Of a stretch of 64,000 nt of DNA, positions 25,030 to 35,600 are shown piece by piece; within the stretch, counting starts at the first letter, position 1, and each line of letters opens with the position of its first letter. Below the pieces are notes generated by a model. That model did no database searches. It had not been told where the DNA came from and was given only the letters and a program-made list of their open reading frames with translations. The position numbers were made by a program, and so were the translations under genes. Source of the stretch: Allium sativum (lineage: Eukaryota; Streptophyta; Magnoliopsida; Asparagales; Amaryllidaceae); assembly GCA_030737875.1 (NCBI GenBank), contig CM060922.1:304473456-304537455 (forward strand). The letters run 5' to 3'.

Positions 25030-25487
25030 GTACATATTAACTGTCCTAAACCTTTACAATTGCGAGTAATGCAAAACCATTTCAAGACATTTCAAATATT
25101 CAGTTCATACATTTTAAGATAACTGCAGGTGCTGAATATTAAAGGGTAATGTTCAATTCATGTTGAATGTTAAAGGGTAATGCTCAGTTCATGCTGATGC
25201 TTATTTATACTTTTGCAGATTGTTAGTTCACATTGTGAACCATTATGGACCTGCTTATTTATACTTATGGCTCCCGATCGGGGAAACAATGCCGAAAGAG
25301 ATGGCTCAACTACTTAAGACCTGACATTAAGGTCTAATTCTAGTTATTTGACTTTTTCTTTTTGCACTTCCATACTATTTTGCCACTTCGATTTAGAATC
25401 ACCATGATTTTCTTGTATGTTGGAGTCTTCTACGCTGATAAATGAATGGACGATGAGGAATGATGTGGCAAACAATATCAGAGTAGG

Positions 25488-25690
25488 TCCGACATCTGAA
25501 ATAAATTTCAAACCTGCGAACCAGGCCTAGGAAATGCCCGAGAACATTTTCAGATGTCTGAAATAAATTTCAAACGTCTGAAATGGTCTCAATGTGTTGG
25601 CCAAAATCCATTTCAAATGTCTAAAACCTATTTTCAGACGTCTGAACCAGGTCAGACATCTGAAAATAGATTCAGACGACTGAAATATGT
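25488..25690. repeat. Cluster of TTCAGACGTCTGAA-like palindromes
   Basis: At least eight variants of TCAGACGTCTGA or its half-sites (AGATGTCTGAAA, CAAACGTCTGAAAT, TTCAGACGTCTGAA, CAGACGACTGAAA) occur within 200 bp. The full form is a 14-bp palindrome. Because half-sites lie in both directions, the stretch can fold on itself. Confidence 0.65.
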
Positions 25691-25904
25691 TGTTGTTTCT
25701 TTATGGAACTTTTGCGGACAAGCAAATCACTAGTGTTGTGACTATTTTATTTTATGTAAGGTTACCCAAACCAATACAAGCAACCTTTTAGATTCAAATA
25801 TGCAAACTTTTCATTTTTACAAAAATGTAATTATTTGAAGCAATCCTTTTTCCCTCGATATACCAGAGGCTAAAATTGAACAAAAAATCGAGTATGTTAA
25901 TTAA

Positions 25905-27480
25905 TTTTTATAAAACTTAATAAGTTTAGTTTATAAAAGTTAACAAGGTACATAAAAACACAAAACATAACTAAACTTCTATAATAATAATAACAATAAG
26001 ATTTATAATAGTAGTAAATTAACTAAGATTTATAAACAATTAAAAAGCTTATAAAAACTTATTAATTATTATAAAAATTAACTAACTATTACAAAAAATT
26101 AACTAAGTTTACTAATTTTATAAAGATTATGAAGTTTAGTTTATAAAAGTTAACTAAGTATATAAAAATATAAAATATTACCAAGTATTCTATAACAGTA
26201 ATAGCAATAATTAAAAATTAACTAAGTAATATAAAAATTAACTAACTATTATATAAAATTAACTAAGTTTACTAATTTAATAAAAATTAAGAAGTTTAGT
26301 TTATAAAAGTTAACAAAGTATATAAAAATACAAAATTTTACCAAGTATTATATAATAATAATAATAGTAATAATTAAAAATTAACTAACTATTATAAAAA
26401 ATTAACTAAATTTACTAATTTAATAAAAATTAAGAAGTTTAGTTTATAAAAGTTAACTAAGTATATAAAGATATAAAATATTATGAAGTATTTTATAATA
26501 ATAATAATAACAACAATAATTAAAAATTAACTAAGTATTATAAAAAATAACTAACTATTATAAAAAATTAACTAAGTTTACTAATTTTATAAAAATTAAG
26601 AAGTTTAGTTGATAAAAGATAACTAAGTATATAAAAATATAAAATATTACCAAGTATTTTATAATAATAAGAAAAAATTAAAAATTAACTAAGTATTATA
26701 AAAATTAAATAACTATTATAAAAAAATAACTAAGTTTACTAATTGTATAAAAATTAAGAAGTTTAGTTTATAAAAGTTAACTAAGTACATAAAAATATAA
26801 ATTATTACCAAGTATTTTATAATAATAAAAGCAATAACTAAAAATTAACTAAGTATATAAAAATTAACTAAGTATTATAAAAATTAACTAAGTTTACTAA
26901 TTTTCTAAAAATTAAGAAGTTTAGTTTATAAAAGTTAACTAAGTATATAAAAATATAAAATATTATCAAGTATTTTATAATAATAATAGCAATAATTAAA
27001 AATTAACTAAGTATTATAAAAAGTAACTAACTATTATAAAAAATTAACCAAGTTTACTAATTTTATAAAAATTAAGAAGTTTAGTTTATAAAAGTTAACT
27101 AAGTATATAAAAATATAAAAAATATTACCAAGTTAATATAATAATAAGCGATAATTAAAAATTAACTGAGTATTATAAAAATTAACTAACTATTATAAAA
27201 AATTAACTAAGTTTACTAATTGTATAAAAATTAAGAAGTTTAGTTTATATAAGTTAACTAAGTACATAAAAATATAAATTATTACCAAGTATTTTATAAT
27301 AATAATAGAAATAATTAAAAATTAACTAAGTATTATAAAAATTAACCAAGTTTACTAATTTAATAAAAATTAAGAAGTTTAGTTTATAAAAGTTAACTAA
27401 GTATATAAAAAATTAAAATAATACCAAGTATTCTATAATAATAATAATTATAGTAGCAATAATTATAAATTAAAATAAGT
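25905..27480. repeat. AT-rich tandem satellite, about ten units of roughly 160 bp
   Basis: The marker AAGTTTAGTTTATAAAAG recurs near 25,923, 26,130, 26,291, 26,433, 26,600 (variant), 26,758, 26,916, 27,077, 27,236 and 27,374. Spacing is mostly 158-167 bp, with shorter units of about 140 bp and one of about 207 bp. Each unit also contains AATTAACTAAGT words and a (TAA)n stretch. It lies inside the CACTA element. Confidence 0.85.
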
Positions 27481-27954
27481 ATTCTTCAACTTGCTCCTTC
27501 TTGTATACTTTTTTCTTGTTGTCGAGCATTGTTTTCTTGTTAATGTGTAAGCATGACCAAATGCATGTTAACATGAACACATGTGTATAGGTACTGAAGA
27601 TGGGCATTGTTGTGCATTCGGCTATAATCAGAATATCGTTAGACGCTTCTGAAGATCCCTCAACAACAAGACTGCTTGCGACAACTGATTACGGAGAAAG
27701 CGGTAACTTTTAGATGTTCATTTTGTTGGTATTCGGCGCAAACTTGTTTTATGGAAATTTTGTTTTATTTGTAGATATCGTGACTTTGTTTGATGGATAT
27801 TGTGTAAATTTAGTTTATGGTGTTATTTTTTTATGGAAATTATGTATGAACATTATGTTATATAATTAGTTGGTTGATATATGTTACATGTTGTTGATAT
27901 GTTTGTGCATGAATATTTTGATACTACAATATGTAAATGTTGTGATAGATGCAA

Positions 27955-28313
27955 AAAATGTTGTCATATGTGGTAAAACGCTGTGATAGTGAACAATATG
28001 TAAACTTCCAGAAATGTTGTGATATGTGGCAAAACGTTGTGATAGGAAAGAACTTGTAAACTTTGAGAAATGTTGTGATATGTGGCTAAAAACTGTAGAA
28101 AGGGAAGATAACAACATTTCCAAAACAATATAAAACGCTGTATAAACATAAGGACAACACCATTTGAAACGTTGTAATATGTCAATTTTCTACAATATTT
28201 TTGAAAACGCTGTGATATATCCAGGGACCTATAACAGCACGTCGGTAGACAACGTTCATCAAAACGCAGTTAAAGGCTATAACAGGGTTTTTTTCAACGC
28301 TGTGAATAGACAT
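27955..28313. repeat. Subterminal repeats of the CACTA right end
   Basis: Variants of AAAACGCTGTGATA (GTTGTGATAG, AACGCTGTATA, AACGTTGTAATA, AACGCTGTGAATAG) recur about every 30-60 bp up to the right terminal repeat. Clustered subterminal motifs are typical of CACTA elements and serve as transposase binding sites in the maize En/Spm model. The left end does not show an equally clear set. Confidence 0.7.
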
Positions 28314-28326
28314 ATTTCTTGTAGTG
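28314..28326 (-). repeat. CACTA right terminal inverted repeat
   Basis: TATTTCTTGTAGTG ends at 28326; read on the minus strand it starts CACTACAAGAAA. It is followed by TAT, the partner of TGT at 21323-21325. Confidence 0.85.
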
Positions 28327-29163
28327 TATCCTTCTAACGTGTGAGGAAGTTCATGATTATGCAGCCCATTGAGTACAACTAATTTCCATTTATCTTCCTC
28401 TAAATACACACCCTTCAATTTAAATAGGCAATTGCATTTTCTAGTTGCACTAGTTCTGGGTCGTTTCGCTGTATTTTCCTTCATTGCTGCCTTAGGTTGA
28501 TGGCTACGATAAACTCTAGCCATTTCACAACCCAATTGTAACCTTGGTTTTCTTCTGGGTCCAAATTTATCGGATTTTATAATTACTACAATAGTACTCA
28601 ACTTTTTCCCAGTTGTTTTACACTATCGAATCAGCGCGTTCTGCGAATCAAATACCTGAAATCACATAGTTTAACAAAAAAAAGACATACTTCCAGTTTT
28701 GCATGAATAATAGTGATTATAAATTAAGTACAAACTACATACTTCATCAGTTGTAAATTGATCTGTCAAATCAACTTTTGTGTCTTCAACGGCATTTGAC
28801 CGATCATCTTGTTGTCTATTGCTATCATCTTCATAATTCTCGGTTGGAACAATAATTGCACTCTCAAGTTTATCGTCTTTCACATTATTTTCCTACAAAA
28901 ATCGAATAAAACTAATTAAAATGATATTTTTTTTGTAATATGATGGATAAATTGTTGTTGTATGAAGAAAACCCTAATACAATATCATTCTCTATTACAA
29001 CATCATCGAAATTAATGTCTTCCAAACTTGAAGAAGAGAGAAGGTTGAAAGAAAGCTCCTACAAAAATTAAGTGTAAAACCCTAACAAAAAAAAGTATAA
29101 CAACAAAATAGATTATGCAGCATGATCTATAAAACTAACCTCTTTTTTATTTTTATCTTCCAT
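28327..29163 (-). pseudogene. FAR1-MULE-OTU gene, N-terminal part: leader and FAR1 DNA-binding domain
   Basis: Inferred exons on the minus strand, all in phase 0, are 29163-29140 (ATG, MEDKNKKE), 29058-28981, 28892-28743 and 28655 down to the CACTA border. The leader is acidic. Exon 4 carries the FAR1 DNA-binding domain: FGPRRKPRLQLGCEMARVYR, TRKCNCLFKLKG, WKLVVLNGLHNHELPHTLEG. These give the Cys-x-Cys and His-x-His zinc ligands of the WRKY-GCM1-type fold. A TAG stop at 28623-28625 lies where the family usually has Trp. The gene resumes at 21,325 with the next codon. Host relatives FHY3 and FAR1 are transcription factors derived from MULE transposases. With its terminal OTU domain, this gene looks like a transposon protein rather than a light-signalling factor. 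Confidence 0.8.
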
Positions 29164-31128
29164 CCTCTACTCAGCCAAAATAAATTATTTTTTTCTTATG
29201 GTTCAGGGTTTAGGGTTTGATATTTGAGATTTTACGTTGTTTGAGAAGGAAAGAGAAAAGATAGTACGGCTGTTATTGACTGAGTGAAAAGAAATAGGTA
29301 ATTTTTATTCTAATCCACGATTTTAGTAAGTTAATCCACCCTATTTTATAGGATCATTGACTTTCACTAAAATTCAAATTTTAATCAGTGTATCCACCTA
29401 AAAAAACTTAGGTATTTTTTTCTTTTCTTCTTAGTCTTATTCTCTACGTTTTGCATCGTATACTTGTTTCTGAAATCCTACCATCAAAATCCAAGTTTAA
29501 ATGGAGTAATCCAACGTAATAACAGTAAGTAGTTTGTTTATTTTATTTTTGAAGTTGATTTTTTTGTATACAAAATTGTATTTTTTTTAATATCACCATT
29601 ATCACATATAATTGTTGTTAGCTATTTTCTGAAATCTTGAAAAATTGATAGAAACATGTCTGTGAAGAGAAGCTGTTTACATCTTGATGAGGGAGACGGT
29701 TGTTACTAGAAACATGTATGTAAAAAAATTCATCAACGGGCAAACTTAACCAAGTTTCCACTCTGTAATGTCAAATTTTTAATAAACCAGTTTTAATCTT
29801 TTTATGTTACTAGATACCTTAATGTACTATCACAATTTTGTTTGACATACACGATTATACCTTCCTTAACAAATCGTACTAGCAAATTTTCCAATACATT
29901 GTTCTACCTCCATCTAACTTTGGATGAATTAGGATTAGCTGTGGTTATTAAACTAAAGTTTGTTTTATACGCATTTAAATGATTAATGTTCGCGGTGCTT
30001 TAACAACCAGATTATGAATAAATACAATAAAAACTATGTTAAAATGATGAAACCTATGAAGAAGTTAGAAGATAGTTCAAAAAATTTCAAGTGAAATAAT
30101 GAAACAATTTTTAATCAATCAAACAATAGTGTTTTTTCAATTCAGTGGTTTAGTTTCTTGTAATATAAATTGGAAAGTCTGGATGGTTTAATATGTTGAA
30201 ATAGTAAGACAACATTAGTCCATTATACAAACACAACAAAAAACAAGCAAGTACATTCTTCATCAACTATTTTTTTGCGCTCATCCTTTGATGATTTTCG
30301 TTATTAACCAATGAATATTGCAGATGTGATGTACCACTACAAGCATATTGTGACACAATTGTTTATAATTTAGAAATGTGACAAGCTAACACTATATTCA
30401 ATGGATGCCCAAAAAAATATTTTATTTTATAGTTTACATCTTTTCTCACATTTTCACCGCGATATTTTCAAGACAAAAGAAATATATAATCTGTATTCAT
30501 TCGGTCTTTCAAACAAGATGTTGATTCCGAATACGTATTAAATTAAAGTAGTTTTTATTGGTTTTTCACTTTTCGGAATGTAATTTAGATGCTTGTCACA
30601 TTAAGTTAGCCAAAATAATTCTAAATTGATTTTCTATGAAACGTTTTCTCTCTGTTTATATATCCTAACTCAGAAAAGAAAAAAAACGATCAAATAGCAT
30701 TTTATTACAACAGATTCGATTGCACATTACAAAATGTAGTCCAACAGCGTTGAACTGCTCTGCCTTACATAAAAAGTTAGCAAATCCATCTAAACTACTA
30801 TCAAATGTGATGCAATCAAAATATTAATAAATAGCTGGAATTTATTAGAGAGGTTCCAACATTAAGGTAGAGTTAAAAGAAATGAAATCAACAAGAGTAT
30901 AGATCAGAAGCCAACCTCGGATCAAATTAAGAAAGATCCAAAGGAAATTTTGATGAAGCTGGGCAAGCATTGGAAGTTTTGTATGATTTTTATTTTTTTA
31001 AATTACACTATTTGATATTAATTGGGCCGATAAAGTCTAAATTGTTTAAAACGTTTGTATGTTTTATTAAATTATTTAAGTTTTGTAAGCCAATTTGTTT
31101 TGATTTTGATTATATATATGCACCATAC
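29164..31128. other. Upstream region, no gene seen
   Basis: The first 120 bp upstream of the FAR1-OTU start contain AGGGTTTAGGGTTTG and look like a leader. Beyond about 29,300 the sequence is AT-rich with random short frames and no feature I can support. Confidence 0.45.
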
Positions 31129-31334
31129 TTTTTTTTTTTCAGGAGGGAAACCGACCGGGGTAAAACTCCCTAATGCACCTATCTTGATCCGCGAGTACCA
31201 CGCAAGTGGCTAATCTTAGCGTATGCACATGGTAAGTTCTTAACAGCTCTTAGCACGTCATTCCGGGTTTCGAACTCACGCCACTGTTACCATGGCGCAA
31301 AATCCTTAACCACCGAGCTACTGCTGTGGACTTC
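31129..31334 (-). mobile_element. tRNA-derived SINE
   Basis: Read on the minus strand it begins GTCCACAGCAGTAGCTCGGT. It contains an A-box-like TAGCTCGGTGGTTAAGG and, about 40 bp later, a B-box GAGTTCGAAACCC; these are the two internal RNA polymerase III promoter blocks. It ends in CCTCCTG plus an 11-base A tail (poly-T at 31129-31139 on the plus strand). The length of about 200 bp and the layout are those of plant SINEs. The target duplication is obscured by the neighbouring TA microsatellite. Confidence 0.75.
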
Positions 31335-31342
31335 CCCCCACC

Positions 31343-31345
<3 letters not shown>

Positions 31346-31385
<40 letters not shown>

Positions 31386-31487
31386 TGTGTGTGTGTGAGG
31401 AGGGTTCCATGGCACCCCTATTTTGGAGCATCCCATTTATGGTCACACAGTTATATTAAAAAAAGTTAGTGGTGGAAGAGAGAGAGT

Positions 31488-31538
<51 letters not shown>

Positions 31539-31729
31539 GAGGCACGCTCTATGGCACCCCAATTTCGTGGCACTCCATTTGTACCCGAATTGTAGCCACT
31601 CATTTATACTTAAATATGTTAGTGGAAAGAGAGAGAGAGTTAGTGGAAGGAGAGAGAATGAGGAATATGTGGTGGAAATTAGGAGGCTAAAGATGTGCTA
31701 CACTATTTGGGGTGCTCTTGATCCTATCC

Positions 31730-31766
<37 letters not shown>

Positions 31767-31936
31767 TGAGGTAGATTCTATGGCACCCCAAATGCCTCTC
31801 ATCCTAGACCACCCATTTATATTTAAATAAGTTAGTGGAGGGAAAGAGACTTAGTGGGTACAGAGAGAAACATAAATATGTGGTGGGAATCAGAGGGTTA
31901 AAGGGGTGCTGCACTGTTTGGGGTGCTCCTGATCCT

Positions 31937-32023
<87 letters not shown>

Positions 32024-32036
32024 CATGCATACATAT
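31346..32036. repeat. Micron-like repeats embedded in (TA)n, (CT)n and (GT)n microsatellites
   Basis: Three related segments (31398-31485, 31539-31727, 31768-31936) each begin GAGG-x-(G/A)-(G/A)TTC-TATGGCACCCC-like, carry CATTTATA-TTAAATA-GTTAGTGGA in the middle, and the last two end TTTGGGGTGCTC-TGATCCTAT. Each is bordered by TA or CT/TA runs (31346-31382, 31486-31537, 31729-31767, 31938-32016 with a GT run). The start (GCACCCCAAA) and end (TTTGGGGTGC) are inverted relative to each other. This resembles plant micron elements, which insert into TA microsatellites. Copy-to-copy divergence is substantial. Confidence 0.6.
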
Positions 32037-32614
32037 ATACATACATACATATTCTGCTATAGCTTTTATATTTCCGTTTTTCCTTTTAATTTGAAAAGAA
32101 AAAACAGTTTGGTCTAAGCAATTAACAAAGTCCACGGCCACATTCCAATTGTAAAATGATAAAGACCTCTAGTACGCCTCAAACGCTCATTCTCCCACGG
32201 CGCGGATGCTGGCTTGGACACGGACACAAGCATGCAAGTGCAAGGGCACGCACACGATGTGTGGTGCGTTGCACGGTCCGCTAAGTTAGCTTTTGGTTTT
32301 ATATATCTCTTGTCCCATGGAAACAATAATAATATTCTTATCTTAGTATATAATTATATAATATTTTTTTACATAATAAGACGTGAGACTATATATATTT
32401 ATATGTCAAGACGTTTAATAAACTTAATAATTATTCATTTTCAACAAAGTTGACATTCATTGTAATTCTGTACACAAAAATATACAATGGCATAAAACAC
32501 GGCACAAAATTTTTATAAGTGAGGTTTATGCTCTCGGTTATTATCAACAATATTTTGATCTAATTCTTTTTTCACTTGAGTTGCCCAAACACTTCAAAGT
32601 GAAAAAGGGAAGCA
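32037..32614. other. Flank of the outer gypsy element, no gene seen
   Basis: Low-complexity sequence with a short GC-richer part (32,180-32,290) that has no recognisable coding signal. Confidence 0.4.
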
Positions 32615-32619
32615 TCCTA
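32615..32619. repeat. Target-site duplication TCCTA of the outer gypsy element (left copy)
   Basis: TCCTA directly precedes the left LTR and recurs at 55862-55866 directly after the right LTR. Confidence 0.9.
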
Positions 32620-35600
32620 TGTAACGGCGCGATTTTCGACCTTCCGAAAACCGTGTCATTATTGAAAGAAATTAGAAGATGAGATAGAAAAGATAGAATA
32701 AATAGAGTAGAAGAATAAGAAGTTATCAGAAATCTCACAGCGGAATTTAAAAATACAAATACATTACATCATAGGGTCTGGTACATCATAATACATCAAC
32801 AACTTACATCATCATAGTACATTTATATAATAATACATCATGATATGGAAATACAAATCTAACTGGATACATAGGTGTAGTTAAACTACTAGACTTGTCC
32901 TGCAACTTGAACTTCGTAAGGTTCCATTTGTCTACCTGAATTACTTGTCTACTCATAATAAATATTATGAGTACCCAAGAGTTTAGGGAAAACACAGAAA
33001 ATAAACTCCGGGTCAGTCAGGGGACTGGTGTGAGTAAATACAGTTAAAAAGATGTAAACAGGGAAATAAGGGATAAGGTGTTCCGTTATTAATAGATTCG
33101 ATTACTTTAGAAATCTTAAGCCCAATTCCATAACTAACATATGGAAAATGACCCTTGTATTTTGATATCAAAACGTTCGATATTACGATAGTATTTATCA
33201 AATAAATAATCATCTAGTGAATCGCTTGCATCTCACGTTCACGTACATAGAATAAAATCTAAACCGTCGAGCGCTTATTGGAATTTGGTTTCTAACTGAC
33301 AGGGTATGGGAGCACCCACCGATCAGTGTACTCTAGAGAAGATACACTGGGGTTCAACAAGAACATCCTGCAACCCGGCCACACATGACCGCCCACTCAT
33401 TTATCTTGAGTGTAACGAATATATTACCACCTCCACGGTTGGGAATGACCCTTCCGATTACCGAAGTTACAGCAGTGAATATAGATTTAAGAAACAAAAA
33501 GGGAATACTCTAGATGGTGATAATATACCCTGCTTGGGTATGACCCAACTAGCCATGCTGCCTAGCCCAACTATTGTCTTTCTCGGGTTGTGAGGTTTGA
33601 AGTCACGTTACCGTTGACGGATTATTCTTCAACGTCTTTGAATATCACACCGTCCTATCTGACAGATCACTCATTTGTTTCCATAAACATATTCTGGGTA
33701 TAAGGCTAAAGAAACGAATTTCTTTGCCACCAACAAAATACACTTACGTAAAGTCGATGTGTAAAATCTGATCGATATACGTTGTCAGACATTCGACTGT
33801 TCGGATCTGTTCTGGGATTGAACAGACCGTAGATACTATTTTGAAATAGTCCTTGCATTCTTCATCTTTATCGATTTCGGTATACGTCGTATAAATCCGA
33901 GTCGAAGTGGAATGTAAATTCCGGACTCTTCGAAACGATGTACGAAATATCTTTTATAGTCGATAATTTATTTTCAGCTTAAATGTCTTTAATTCAGTTT
34001 GCACATCCTGTATTTATAATTATATATACAGTATAAAATTCTCAGGTTCATATCTGGATATCTTAAATATCATTTACAATTTTGTAGTTAAAGTGTGTGC
34101 GACGCACACAAGATGTTATACAGTTTTTATCACTATTTGGAAGTGTATAGAAAAAGCCCGTGCTACGCACACGGTGTTTAATCTTGCTTATCATCGACTG
34201 TCAGACGATGTTCTATACACTGATTTGATTTGTCAAATATTTATTTCTTTTATTTAAACTTGAATAAATTGTTTTATAATTTATTTAAGTTAAATTATCT
34301 TTTAAAACTCATGTTCTAACTCGACGAACTTCTTCGAGCAACTCCGATTCTCTGACCTCACTGTCATCTTTACTGTTCCATTAGTTTATGCCATATTAAA
34401 TAAAAACTATACTTTTATTTAATTTAATTAATTACTGATTAATTATATTTATTTATTTAATTTAATTAAATTTGATTTAATTAAATTCTTGCTTTGAAAA
34501 TCGGTTCTCGCTTGTATTTGCCAAGCCATCGTGCCAAGTCTTCCCCTTCGACTAACCATCGCCCTAACCCGCTCTAGCAAAGTAAACCCCGTACTCCTAT
34601 ACCCGCATATTTTTGATCAGTTGTCCTTCTCCTCAAACCGTCAGTACCCGACTGAACTTACTTGGTTATGAACCGCGCCTGCTCTCTGAACATAAATACC
34701 ATTATATATAGCACCCCGTAACCACTTCATGTCGTACAACAGGCTACGTCACCCAGCTTCACCACTTATGTCTTCACGAGTTTGCCAAAGTCCTTACAGC
34801 AGCTCACGCTGCTTGTCTAGACTGCGACAAATACATGCTGAGTCCCTCCATTGGTTAGACGTGTTCCAGCTTCCCATTTTCCCTCGCGTCACCGTGTATT
34901 CATCCGATCCTCTTCATAGCCGAACTCCCCTCCTCTGCATGACATCATCGAGACTGCCCTTGTCCATTGCTTGCGCAACTTCATGATCACAGTGCCTTGT
35001 GAGACCCGGTCACACATGCATGCAACCCCTCCCTGATACGTGAAAACCCCATGTTTCACAGCACACACCCTCCACGTCATCAGCCCAAACAATCCAAACT
35101 TCAAGTTTAAACCGAGGCCTCACCGTCATTCACCCTCCTTCTAGTATTTAAAACCAACGAGCGGGCCACCACTCCATCACTTCTTCCTATCATTTAACTA
35201 CCTGCAAATGCCCTCCTGCTTGGAACATCAGTAAGCGTTTAGCACCCCACCTCCTTACTACTTCATACTTTTTCACAGTTCATCGTCCTACTGAAACCCA
35301 ACATCATATTTATGCCTTCATCTCTCCATTTTGCCGAACCCCTACATCTCATGTACACACAACGTGTACACCAGTAGTACTCCTCCCACACCATACCTTT
35401 GCATGGCTGAAAACCTTTCACACTACACCTCCTTCCCTTTAATTCAACCCACTTCAAATAGTAGCCTGCTCACACCAAGTCAGCCCCTTCCAGTATATAG
35501 TTGTCAACGCTCCATTTATTCAAACAAATATCAGCGCCATTATCTCACTCTTGAACCCTCAACACACCCGCGCCTCGTGTATTTCCTTCTTTCTGAAATA

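Larger units (their letters stand above)
21326..28326. mobile_element. CACTA (En/Spm) non-autonomous element carrying host gene fragments
   Basis: The left end is CACTACAAGGAAAGTGG. The right end, read on the minus strand, is CACTACAAGAAATATG. The first nine bases are identical and most of the next few match. Flanking triplets are TGT (left) and TAT (right), a 3-bp duplication with one transition. Removing the element joins the FAR1-OTU gene in frame (LEGY to PFAARLL), which fixes both borders. I find no TNPD-type transposase in 7.0 kb. Instead it holds MLO exons (22,980-23,531), a kinase exon (24,925-25,029), an acidic open stretch (23,898-24,500), a palindrome cluster (25.5 kb) and a satellite block (25.9-27.5 kb). 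It would have needed a transposase supplied from elsewhere. Confidence 0.85.

Noticed and set aside
31423..32141. Several frames with Ile-Tyr, Ser-Leu or Thr-His runs
   Set aside because: They are translations of TA, CT and GT microsatellites.
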